DNA of 25,445 bases from contig QMRV01000032.1 of NCBI GenBank assembly GCA_003649445.1, forward strand, positions 1 to 25,445, read 5' to 3'. Positions 1-6,601 of the stretch are shown piece by piece. The position numbers and the translations under genes are program-made. This DNA comes from Thermoprotei archaeon. Lineage in GTDB: Archaea > Thermoproteota > Thermoprotei > Thermofilales > B15-G2. The notes under the pieces were generated by a model. It saw nothing but the letters and a program-made list of their open reading frames with translations. It ran no database searches and was not told the DNA's origin. Within the stretch, counting starts at the first letter, position 1. The number at the start of each line of letters is the position of its first letter.

Positions 1-112
1 ATTCATCGATATCGTACAAGTATATTAGCTTGGCTTTTATTTCTCCTCCATCTATAGCTTCAGCTAGCAACGTCCCTATTGCGCCACAACCTATTATCGC
101 TACACCCTTCAT
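1..112 (-). CDS. nadX: Aspartate dehydrogenase, N-terminal fragment (runs off window)
   Basis: Only the first 37 codons are in the window. The protein begins MKGVAIIGCGAIGTLLAEAI, a Rossmann dinucleotide-binding motif (GCGAIG at residues 8-13) followed by an acidic YDID that would bind the NAD(P) ribose. NadX oxidises L-aspartate to iminoaspartate, the substrate of NadA, and replaces the flavoenzyme NadB in many thermophiles. The identity rests on the motif plus the position as third gene of a nadA-nadC-nadX operon. The ATG overlaps the nadC stop as ATGA, so translation is probably coupled. The rest of the gene lies outside the window, so the catalytic residues cannot be checked; another small Rossmann dehydrogenase is possible but less likely. 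Confidence 0.8.
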   Translation of the reverse strand, partial: MKGVAIIGCGAIGTLLAEAIDGGEIKAKLIYLYDIDE

Positions 113-963
113 TTCCAGACACCTGTTACTTCAAGAGATAAATCGACTGCTTTAGCAGAATGAGTTAATATACCTAGACTTATTACATCGGGCTGTGCTT
201 TAGCATACTCTACAATATTTTCTTCAGTTACTCCCCCAGAAACCTCAATTAAGACTCTGTTTCTGAGCCCTTTTTCTTCAAGTACTTTTATTGTCTCAGC
301 TACTTCCTCTGGAGTGAAATTGTCTAGCATTACTATGTCCGCTCCGGCTTCAGCTGCTTCAATAGCTTCATTTAAGTTGGATACTTCTACTTCTATTTTC
401 CTGTAAAAACTGTTTTTCTCTTTAGCTTTCTCTACAGCACTTTTAACTGATTTAAAGTACTTTAAGTGATTATCTTTAATTAAAATCATGTCTGATAAAC
501 TGAGCCTATGCGTATCTCCTCCACCTGCTTCAACTGCTTTTTTCTCAAAGTATCTTAACCCGGGCAGTGTTTTGCGTGTTGCAGCGATTCTTGTGCGAGG
601 ACTTATCTTCTTAACTTTCTCTACTAGTCTCCTAGTGGCAGTAGCTATGCCGCATGTATGCGATAATATATTTAAGACAAGTCTCTCAGCTGAAAGTACT
701 TTGCGCATATTTCCTTTGATTTCCAGTAAGATTTCTCCTAGCCTGAATTCTTCTCCGCTTTTCTTGAGTACTGCTACTTCTAAACCTAAGCGCTGTAAGA
801 TATATGCTATTTCCTCAGTGCAGGCGGCCACGCCGTCTTCTTTGGCTAAAACTACTGCTTTGCAGGAAATATTCTCGGGTAGTAGCTCCGATGTAGCGTC
901 CCAGAAAGGTATGTCTTCGGCTAGCCACTCTAGAAACTTGCAGTAGACTATTTCCTCGACCAC
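109..963 (-). CDS. nadC: Quinolinate phosphoribosyltransferase (nicotinate-nucleotide pyrophosphorylase)
   Basis: The 284-residue protein has the usual length of NadC. It converts quinolinate and PRPP to nicotinate mononucleotide, CO2 and pyrophosphate in de novo NAD synthesis. Family motifs seen in order are ERLVLNILSHTCGIAT (residues 93-108), ATRKTLPGLR (128-137), a GGGDTHRLSLSD stretch (147-158), IKDNH (162-166) and, near the C-terminus, IVMLDNF and EVSGG. These supply the arginine, lysine and acidic residues that bind quinolinate and PRPP. The start is GTG at 963, overlapping the 3' end of nadA by 16 bp; the stop overlaps the next start as ATGA. It has no promoter of its own and is read from the nadA promoter. 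Confidence 0.95.
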   Translation of the reverse strand: MVEEIVYCKFLEWLAEDIPFWDATSELLPENISCKAVVLAKEDGVAACTEEIAYILQRLGLEVAVLKKSGEEFRLGEILLEIKGNMRKVLSAERLVLNILSHTCGIATATRRLVEKVKKISPRTRIAATRKTLPGLRYFEKKAVEAGGGDTHRLSLSDMILIKDNHLKYFKSVKSAVEKAKEKNSFYRKIEVEVSNLNEAIEAAEAGADIVMLDNFTPEEVAETIKVLEEKGLRNRVLIEVSGGVTEENIVEYAKAQPDVISLGILTHSAKAVDLSLEVTGVWK

Positions 964-1877
964 GGTATCTCAACCCCTAGAAGCTCAAAGCTTCTTTCTA
1001 AAGCAGATCGAGCTTTATCGGCTATCTTCTTGTCTACAGCTACTACATATTTTTCTTCAAGCAAGGCTCGAAGAATTTTCTCTAAAGTTATTTTCTTCAT
1101 GTCCTCGCATACTGCTTCAAGTGTAGCTGGATAAGCTTTCTTCGAAGGATACTCTTTCCTTATTTTATGTAGCAGGCCTACTTCTGTTCCAATAACGTAC
1201 TCTTCTGCATTTAGAGATCCTACTGCTCTAACCATTTGGCTTGTGCTTCCAATAAAGTCTGCCAGCTTCCTTACTTCTGATGTGCACTCGGGGTGAACAA
1301 GTATTTTTGCTCGAGGATATTTTTCTTTAGCCGCTTTAATGCAGTCGACTGTTATCTTCATGTGAACTGGACAATGGCTATCAGGTGGAATAGGAATAAC
1401 TGTTTTCCCTGTCTGCTCAGCTACGTATGACGCGAGATTTCTATCAGGTCCGAAGAGAACTGCTTCTGCATCTAGCTGAGAAACTATCTTAACGGCGCTG
1501 CTGCTCGTTACAACGTAGTCTGCTTTAGCTTTAACAGAAGCCAGCGAATTGACGTAGACTACGAGAGGTGCTTTAGGGTGTTTTCTGCGGTAGTAGTCTA
1601 CTATTTCGGGTGTAAGCTGGTGTGCTAGAGGACAGGTAGATTCTTTCTCAGGATGCAGCACTTTTTTCTCGGGATTCAGTATAGCTGCCTGCTCTGCCAT
1701 AAAGTCTACTCCGGCGAAAACTATTACTTTAGCTTCAGTCTTCATGGCTTTAATAGAAAGCTCCAAGCTATCGCCGGCAAAATCGGCTATGTCTTGTACT
1801 TCAGGCCTCTGATAATTATGGGCCAGTATAACCGCGTTCTTTTCACTCAACAAACGCTTGATTTTATCCTCTAACAC
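948..1877 (-). CDS. nadA: Quinolinate synthase A (4Fe-4S)
   Basis: The protein has 309 residues, the typical length for archaeal NadA. It condenses iminoaspartate with dihydroxyacetone phosphate to quinolinate using an oxygen-sensitive [4Fe-4S] cluster. Three cysteines fit the known cluster ligands: C82 in STCPLAHQ, C169 in DSHCPVHMK and C257 in EAVCEDMK. The HPECTSEV motif carries the conserved active-site glutamate (E197). The start is GTG at 1877. A TATA box centred near 1908 places the transcript start within a few bases of it, so the mRNA is leaderless or nearly so. It is the first gene of nadA-nadC-nadX. Two palindromes at 1926-1938 and 1959-1971 lie just upstream of the promoter and may be regulator sites. 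Confidence 0.96.
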   Translation of the reverse strand: MLEDKIKRLLSEKNAVILAHNYQRPEVQDIADFAGDSLELSIKAMKTEAKVIVFAGVDFMAEQAAILNPEKKVLHPEKESTCPLAHQLTPEIVDYYRRKHPKAPLVVYVNSLASVKAKADYVVTSSSAVKIVSQLDAEAVLFGPDRNLASYVAEQTGKTVIPIPPDSHCPVHMKITVDCIKAAKEKYPRAKILVHPECTSEVRKLADFIGSTSQMVRAVGSLNAEEYVIGTEVGLLHKIRKEYPSKKAYPATLEAVCEDMKKITLEKILRALLEEKYVVAVDKKIADKARSALERSFELLGVEIPWSRK

Positions 1878-1903
1878 ACTAATCCTGTTTTACGATGAAG
1901 ACT

Positions 1904-1912
1904 AATATATAA
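1904..1912 (-). promoter_or_regulatory. TATA box of the nadA-nadC-nadX operon
   Basis: On the minus strand the site reads TTATATATT, centred about 31 bp upstream of the nadA GTG. This predicts a transcript start about 5 nt before the start codon. No Shine-Dalgarno sequence is visible, as expected for a near-leaderless archaeal mRNA. Confidence 0.7.
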
Positions 1913-1922
1913 GAGGAGTTTT

Positions 1923-1974
1923 ACTGGCAAATTTTGCCGGAAACACGAAGTCTTCTTCGGCAACTTTCGCCGAA
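1923..1974. promoter_or_regulatory. Tandem palindromic operator-like element upstream of nadA
   Basis: Two related 13-bp palindromes occur 33 bp apart centre to centre: GGCAAATTTTGCC (1926-1938, perfect around a central T) and GGCAACTTTCGCC (1959-1971). The second extends to TTCGGC-N7-GCCGAA (1956-1974). Between them is a third small palindrome, CGAAG-TCTT-CTTCG (1946-1959). The pair lies about 18-65 bp upstream of the nadA TATA box, and downstream of the broken ccdA-like gene. About three helical turns of spacing fits cooperative binding by a dimeric regulator. A terminator for the upstream gene is possible, but the hairpins lack a following T-tract on the minus strand. Confidence 0.5.
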
Positions 1975-1993
1975 CCAGTATTCTTCCACTACA

Positions 1994-3109
1994 TTAGTAG
2001 CAGAAACAGTGCAAGAATATTAGCAGAGTATTTTCAGCCATATTGAATACTTTAATCAGTTTGCCGCGTCTTTTCTTTAAAACACTTAGTTTTCTAGCTA
2101 ATATTGATGAAACTACCGTTATCGCCAATAGAGGAGCCACGAAAATAGCATTATATAATAGCAGCAGTAAAGGCAAAGCTTCACTTAAAGGATATTTTCC
2201 GATGTAGTATAGCGCTATCAAGTAGGGTCCAGCACTGCATGGTAAAAAGAGATGTACTAACTGTTGCTCCAAGAGCAAAAGCTAAAGGAATACTTGCGGA
2301 TTTTTCGGTGAAACGCGATAGCTTCTCTCTAATAGATTTGGGAAGAATATTGTAGCGCTTTCCTTTCGCCATCTTAACTAGTGAATACAAGCCTACCGCT
2401 AAAGCAGATCCTCCAATAAAATATTTCACTACTTCATATTGGCCGATAATTTTCACTAAGTTAAGTCCTGTAAGGAGATAAATGATACACACTGCTGTAA
2501 TAAACGAGAAGTCGGCTAAAAACATGCGATGTCTGCCTGCTACATGAAAAACAATTAAGAGAAGACTGTGAAAACAGCAAAAGTACAGGGATTAATTGAG
2601 TCTACTAGAGCACAAGCAATTATTACAGGTAAAACAGGCCTATAGCTTTGCGACCTATTTTCTAGTACTACATGAGGATTCTTGAATATTTCTTCTACTT
2701 CCCTTACTTTACTCTCGTCAACAATTCTTTGCCCCTCATGCACAATAAGCACTCCTTTACTAGGAACATTCTTAAACAATGATTTTAAGTAGTTTAAATC
2801 ATATGAACCAACTATAACCATCTTAAGCTTTCCGCCAATAAATACTCCTGATAAAGGAATAGGTTTAAGAGAGGAATTCGGGAAGAGAATCTCGTATATA
2901 GTGCGGTAAGCCTTCAAGTAGACTTTACTCTCATAAATATCGTAGAAAACAATACTGTCTTCTCCTACTAGCTTAGCCATTTTCTTCTTAAAATCACTAC
3001 AGGCATGGCAGCTGGCCGTACCGAAAACATATATATGTATAGGCTCGGCAAAACATACTGCTAGAAAAATTGAGCAGAGCAAAACATGTAACAAAAGATG
3101 CTTCTTCAA
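1994..3109 (-). pseudogene. Thioredoxin-CcdA/DsbD-like membrane fusion, broken by frameshifts
   Basis: The N-terminal part (2555-3109) has a signal peptide and a thioredoxin/glutaredoxin-like domain with CHAC at residues 34-37, then the first CcdA-type helix ending in DSINPCTFAVF. The rest continues in other frames: 2181-2580 encodes VAGRHRMFLADFSF onward, and 1994-2246 encodes LPCSAGPYLIALYYIG, the second redox-cysteine helix. One base is missing near 2560-2567, and one extra base sits in the A-run 2244-2248 (minus-strand T-run). A third probable loss near 2013-2017 would restore a hydrophobic tail ending at 1989. An intact homologue would carry thiol-disulfide electrons across the membrane. 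The start is TTG at 3109 behind a strong AAGGAGGT (3116-3123). True decay or assembly indels are both possible; programmed frameshifting is unlikely. Confidence 0.8.
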
Positions 3110-3115
3110 GCTCCT

Positions 3116-3123
3116 ACCTCCTT
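3116..3123 (-). promoter_or_regulatory. Shine-Dalgarno site of the thioredoxin-CcdA gene
   Basis: The minus-strand sequence AAGGAGGT ends 6 nt before the TTG at 3109. It fixes the unusual TTG start. A TATA-like TTTATTA lies on the minus strand near 3143-3150, so this mRNA has a true leader, unlike most genes here. Confidence 0.65.
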
Positions 3124-3203
3124 AAGTATTCAATAAAACGCATAATAAAATCTATGCACTCAGAGAAGCTTGCTTCACACAAAATTTCAAGCGACTGTAT
3201 TGC

Positions 3204-3250
3204 AAAGTAATTACTTTATTTAAAGTAGCATAAAGTTTATCACATAAACT
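3204..3250. promoter_or_regulatory. Palindrome cluster in the promoter of the NAD-kinase-like regulator
   Basis: Three perfect inverted repeats are packed in 47 bp: AAAGTAATTACTTT (3204-3217), TACTTTA-TT-TAAAGTA (3212-3227, overlapping the first) and AGTTTAT-CAC-ATAAACT (3234-3250). The AAAGTA/TACTTT element recurs four times in alternating orientation. The last palindrome covers the place expected for the TATA box of the plus-strand gene at 3269. This fits autoregulation, but AT-rich palindromes can also arise by chance. Confidence 0.45.
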
Positions 3251-3268
3251 ATTCTGCTTATATTAGAG

Positions 3269-4357
3269 ATGATTGAAGAACATGAAATACGTAAACTGGG
3301 ACTAGTTTCTTTTTCAGAGGACTTAGACATAGTTTCTGTTTTTACTAGACTAGCTAAGCTTAGCGGGTTTAGTGTAGAGCTTCTTGAAGCAAAAGAATTG
3401 AGTTCGCTAAGTGATGTAGATGCTTTAGTAGTTATAGGTACTGATAGAGATTTATTGGATGTTTTACAGATGCTCGGAGAGGGAGTTAAACCTATTCTTG
3501 GTATAAGTCCTCCAGAGTATGTTAGTTTTCTTATGCCCGTGTCTTTTAATGAGATTGATAGATGTTTATCTGCTTTAGCTAAGAAACAGTATAAGATAGT
3601 AAAATACACTAGGATTAAAGGCAAAGTTGATCGAAAGGAAATAGTGTATGCTTTAAACGAAATAGCTATTTTCTCTTCTAAAAGCGCTACTCTAATAGAA
3701 TATGAGTTGCTCGTTGACGGTGAGCATGTATGGCGTGACCGCTCAGATGGTGTAATAGTTGCTACGCCCGTAGGCTCTACTGCTTATGCTTTTTCAGCCG
3801 GAGGCCCGGTAATAATGGAGAATACGCCTGTATTAGAGATAGTGCCTGTGAATAGTCTTGATCCTCTTAAGAAGCCTCTAGTAGTTAAAAATACTTCTAA
3901 AATAGTTATTAGGGATATTTCTAGCAGGTATCCTTGTGAAGTAATAGCTGATGGCTGTAAAAGAATTAGAGTAAAAAAGAGAATTGAGATAACGAAAGCA
4001 AAGACACCTGTTCCTGTGATTAAGATAACTGCTGCCTCGATAACTAAAGAGAGTCTTGAGAAAAAGTATGCTCTTATTAAGGAGATACAAGAGATTCCGC
4101 CTAGCGCTAAATATGTTCTAAAGGTACTTGAAGCTGAAGGCCCCTTGTCTGTTAAAGAAATCGCTGAGAAAACTTTGCTTTCGCCTCGAACAGTAAGGTA
4201 TTCTTTGACGCTTTTGGTTAAAAGAGGGCTTGTAAAGAAGTTGGTTAATTTGAGGGATACTCGTCAAACATACTATGAGGCTGTTACGTCGCCTTGGAAA
4301 AATGAAGTTAAGTCTATTAGAGAGAAATTAGAGCACTTTAAGCTTAATTCCCGTTAG
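3269..4357 (+). CDS. NAD-kinase-like domain fused to C-terminal winged helix; putative NAD(P)-responsive regulator
   Basis: The protein has 362 residues. Residues 1-255 follow the ATP-NAD kinase fold: YALNEIAI (127-134, conserved Asn-Glu), DGVIVATPVGSTAYAF (160-175) with SAGGP (176-180), and IADGC (226-230). The hallmark GGDGT motif is altered to GTDRD (57-61), keeping only the aspartate, and the usual NxGxxGF stretch reads GISPPEYVSF (78-87). Residues 278-340 form a winged helix (LSVKEIAEKTLLSPRTVRYS with a basic wing). The gene stands alone, divergent from the ccdA-like gene and near nadA-nadC-nadX. Either it is an active NAD kinase with its own regulator domain, or the kinase fold has become a ligand sensor. 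I favour a sensor because of the motif loss, which is inference. The 3' end overlaps the convergent gene by 30 bp. Confidence 0.8.
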   Translation: MIEEHEIRKLGLVSFSEDLDIVSVFTRLAKLSGFSVELLEAKELSSLSDVDALVVIGTDRDLLDVLQMLGEGVKPILGISPPEYVSFLMPVSFNEIDRCLSALAKKQYKIVKYTRIKGKVDRKEIVYALNEIAIFSSKSATLIEYELLVDGEHVWRDRSDGVIVATPVGSTAYAFSAGGPVIMENTPVLEIVPVNSLDPLKKPLVVKNTSKIVIRDISSRYPCEVIADGCKRIRVKKRIEITKAKTPVPVIKITAASITKESLEKKYALIKEIQEIPPSAKYVLKVLEAEGPLSVKEIAEKTLLSPRTVRYSLTLLVKRGLVKKLVNLRDTRQTYYEAVTSPWKNEVKSIREKLEHFKLNSR

Positions 4358-5665
4358 CTTCGAGAATAGTTCTAATTCTCTAGTGTAGTCGCCGTAGACC
4401 ATCGCGTGGTGGAACGCATAAGCGTTGTCCGCTATTTCTCTAGCATTTCTAACTTTTATCCAGGCGGAGAACCTGCAGTGAATAGTATCTTCTACTCTCA
4501 TTATTTTTCCTTTAATAGCGATCATTTCGCTTAAATCTGGACTTATTCTCAGCAAAGTCACATCAGTGCCTGTTTTCAGCGGAACATACGCTGTTGCGCC
4601 TTTACCCATGTTATGGTAGTCTTCGAGAATCCACTTGTCTTCAATACCCATGGTTAACGGAATTACGTCATGTGTAAGCCTCACAACATTAGTTCTTAAG
4701 CTTTCCTCAATATCTTTGATTTTTGTCTCAGAGGGAGGAAATCCAGGCCCAGGCCAGGGTCTGAATAGATATATGTTTCCCATGAGCACTGGGCTTCTTG
4801 AAATAAAGCTCAGTATCATCATAGAGAGAGCGACATTTATGTCTGCTTCACAGCCAGCTACAATGCCCTCGTCTATGAGCTTAGCTAACGCGATACACGG
4901 TGGGACAAATTTCTTGCCGAAAAGGTCTTCAAGGCAGTTTATTGTAAAAGCATTTGCTTTCTTTTCTTCGAGAATATCTTTAATCGCTAAATAGAGTTTA
5001 GCTACTTCTTCGAGTACTTCTCTATTAAAGTTAGTGAAGAGACCTTGCCACCCAGCAAGAGTTTTCTCTAAGTGCTCTGCGTCGACTTGCTCTGCTTTCT
5101 CCAGTAGATAGTCTATCGGAATGCTTTCGACTATTACTCCTAGCTTTCTTTCTATTTCTTCAAGACACCACTGGGAAGCAACATTTGGTGCAGGTATTTT
5201 TCCGAAAACTATTAGCTTACTTACTTTAAGCGCGTTAACTGCCGAAATTACTTTAGCTACGCGCTTATGTTCCTCGGGCCCTATAGGTGTAATTACTTCG
5301 ACTCCCCAGTGTCTAAGAAAACCTCTAATATCCCACGAGGCTGCATGACAGTAGCCTCGTTCATCCCATATTATAACCGGTAATTTCAGCCAAGAAAGTC
5401 TTCGGTAAATATATCTTCTGCCGTGGGCTTTGAGAACAACTGCGTCTACTTTTCTGTCAATAATAAAGGGAAGAAATCTAGCTTCATACTCAGAAGTAAC
5501 TACTATTGGTTCGAGTACTTCTTCGTCTTTATAGACTTTTTTAAGTTCATTTAAGAAGTCTTTCTTCAGCTTTTCTGCTCTCTCTTTACTTAAGCCTATA
5601 TCGAAGACTACAGGCTGAAGTACTGCACGTATTCCATAAAATCCTTTACCCAAGTCTACTTTCAT
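4328..5665 (-). CDS. L-fucose/L-arabinose isomerase-like protein (paralogue A)
   Basis: The protein has 445 residues from the chosen start, or 448 from ATG 5674. Its C-terminal half resembles the FucI/AraA family: GCEADINVALSMMI (numbered from 5674, 274-287; the glutamate would bind metal), SPVLMGN (294-300), EDYHNMGKGATAYV (351-364) and a late FHHAMVYGDYTREL (421-434) with a candidate metal or substrate histidine. Such enzymes interconvert aldose and ketose sugars using Mn2+; the actual substrate cannot be read from sequence. Paralogue B lies at 9771-11060 and shares all four blocks. ATG 5665 is preferred because the TATA box centred at 5696 would start the transcript near 5670, downstream of ATG 5674. 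Family assignment is fairly secure, function is not. Confidence 0.75.
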   Translation of the reverse strand: MKVDLGKGFYGIRAVLQPVVFDIGLSKERAEKLKKDFLNELKKVYKDEEVLEPIVVTSEYEARFLPFIIDRKVDAVVLKAHGRRYIYRRLSWLKLPVIIWDERGYCHAASWDIRGFLRHWGVEVITPIGPEEHKRVAKVISAVNALKVSKLIVFGKIPAPNVASQWCLEEIERKLGVIVESIPIDYLLEKAEQVDAEHLEKTLAGWQGLFTNFNREVLEEVAKLYLAIKDILEEKKANAFTINCLEDLFGKKFVPPCIALAKLIDEGIVAGCEADINVALSMMILSFISRSPVLMGNIYLFRPWPGPGFPPSETKIKDIEESLRTNVVRLTHDVIPLTMGIEDKWILEDYHNMGKGATAYVPLKTGTDVTLLRISPDLSEMIAIKGKIMRVEDTIHCRFSAWIKVRNAREIADNAYAFHHAMVYGDYTRELELFSKLTGIKLKVL

Positions 5666-5691
5666 TATTATCATAGATTATATTCTCTGAA

Positions 5692-5700
5692 AGTATATAG
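5692..5700 (-). promoter_or_regulatory. TATA box of isomerase-like paralogue A
   Basis: The minus strand reads CTATATACT about 31 bp upstream of the ATG at 5665, and only about 22 bp from the ATG at 5674. The expected 25-27 bp spacing places transcription start near 5670 and argues for the downstream ATG. Confidence 0.6.
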
Positions 5701-5720
5701 CACTAAGTACGTCAACTGCT

Positions 5721-5744
5721 TAAGTCAGCGAAACAGCTGACTTA
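5721..5744. repeat. Perfect 9-bp inverted repeat between ABC ATPase and isomerase-like gene
   Basis: TAAGTCAGC (5721-5729), loop GAAACA, then GCTGACTTA (5736-5744). It begins 4 bp past the stop of the metal-transporter ATPase gene and lies about 20-45 bp upstream of the TATA box of the next gene. It could be a hairpin ending the ATPase transcript or an operator for the isomerase-like gene. No T-tract follows on the minus strand, which slightly favours an operator. Confidence 0.5.
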
Positions 5745-5747
5745 GTA

Positions 5748-6545
5748 TTAGGCGTGAAAATCGCAGATGTGTATATGGTTGTGCATAAGTATTGCTGCCT
5801 CTCCATAAATTTCTTTCATCTCCTCTATTCTCAAGAGTTCTTCCGGCTTTCCTATTTTGAAAACTTTTCTATTCAATAAGATAATAGTATTCGTGTAAGA
5901 TAGAAGTAATTCAGGGTCATGGCATGTAGATATCACTAGTTTTCTTTTACTGAGCTCAGCGATTACCTGCACTAAATCTATTCTACCAGCAGGGTCTACC
6001 GCGGAAAACGGCTCATCCATTACTAGAATAGGTGGATCGTGGACTAGTGCTCTAGCAATAAGTACTCTCTGTCTTTGCCCCCCTGATAAATGCCATATAT
6101 TTTCTTTCCAGAATTCTCTAGGTAAACCTACTGTAGTTAAAGCTTCTTCTACTCTTCTTCTGTCTTCTATTCTTGTGAATAGTCTAGGCCACTTCTTTTT
6201 GTGCATAAGTAGGCTTGATTCAACTAACTCCCATGCAGTAATAGGGTATTTCGAAAACTCTGCGATAGCGAGCTGGGGAACATATCCTACAAATAGTCCG
6301 GCTTTTTCAGGTCGCCCTGTTACATCAACTCCATTTATTACTACTCGTCCCTGCATAGGCTGTATTAGCCCGAGAATAGCTTTAAGCAAAGTTGTTTTAC
6401 CTGCACCATTAGGTCCTAAAATCTGTACTAGGGCTGGCCCCTTTATCTTGAAACTGATATTCTCTATAATTACTTCATCTCCATAGCCTGCTGTCAAGTT
6501 TTCTACAGCTATTTCTTGTGTTCTGGAAAAAATCTCCTTGTGCAT
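5748..6545 (-). CDS. Zn/Mn-type ABC transporter ATP-binding protein
   Basis: The 265-residue ATPase is of the ZnuC/MntB class. It has Walker A GPNGAGKTT, Q-loop VPQLAIAEF, signature LSGGQRQR, Walker B ILVMDEPFSAVD and the switch histidine in STCHDPELL. The C-terminus ends HNHIHICDFHA, a histidine/cysteine cluster that may bind the transported metal. It powers the permease at 7567-8442 with the binding protein at 6602-7570, both divergent from it. The open frame reaches back to ATG 6602, which would collide with the divergent start codon. ATG 6545 gives the usual N-terminus, just before EIAVENLTAGYG, and fits a TATA box near 6581. Confidence 0.9.
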   Translation of the reverse strand: MHKEIFSRTQEIAVENLTAGYGDEVIIENISFKIKGPALVQILGPNGAGKTTLLKAILGLIQPMQGRVVINGVDVTGRPEKAGLFVGYVPQLAIAEFSKYPITAWELVESSLLMHKKKWPRLFTRIEDRRRVEEALTTVGLPREFWKENIWHLSGGQRQRVLIARALVHDPPILVMDEPFSAVDPAGRIDLVQVIAELSKRKLVISTCHDPELLLSYTNTIILLNRKVFKIGKPEELLRIEEMKEIYGEAAILMHNHIHICDFHA

Positions 6546-6552
6546 ACTTTCC

Positions 6553-6589
6553 GTAAGCTTTATTAGCGACTGTGCACATATAAGCTTAA
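6553..6589. promoter_or_regulatory. Divergent promoter/operator of the metal transporter
   Basis: TAAGCTT occurs twice (6554-6560 and 6581-6587), 27 bp apart. Its core AAGCTT is self-palindromic, so the two copies also form an inverted repeat, GTAAGCTT...AAGCTTAAC. A perfect TGTGCACA palindrome (6571-6578) sits between them. Two separated half-sites resemble the layout of NikR operators, and a NikR-like gene ends this operon. A minus-strand TATA (near 6579-6583) serves the ATPase gene. For the plus strand, TTTATTA (6559-6565) followed by a GGTGGTGATC ribosome site (6591-6600) serves the TTG start at 6602. Confidence 0.5.
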
Positions 6590-6601
6590 CGGTGGTGATC
6601 A

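Noticed and set aside
488..946. Long plus-strand open frame opposite nadC
   Set aside because: It is fully antisense to a clear nadC and has a serine-rich, low-quality composition typical of a shadow frame.
1923..1974. CRISPR-like or mobile-element ends in the repeated palindromes
   Set aside because: There are only two imperfect copies with no spacer regularity and no transposase or Cas gene nearby.
1994..3109. Programmed ribosomal frameshifting in the thioredoxin-CcdA gene
   Set aside because: The shift sites do not share a slippery heptamer, go in both directions, and number two or three; decay or sequence error is simpler.
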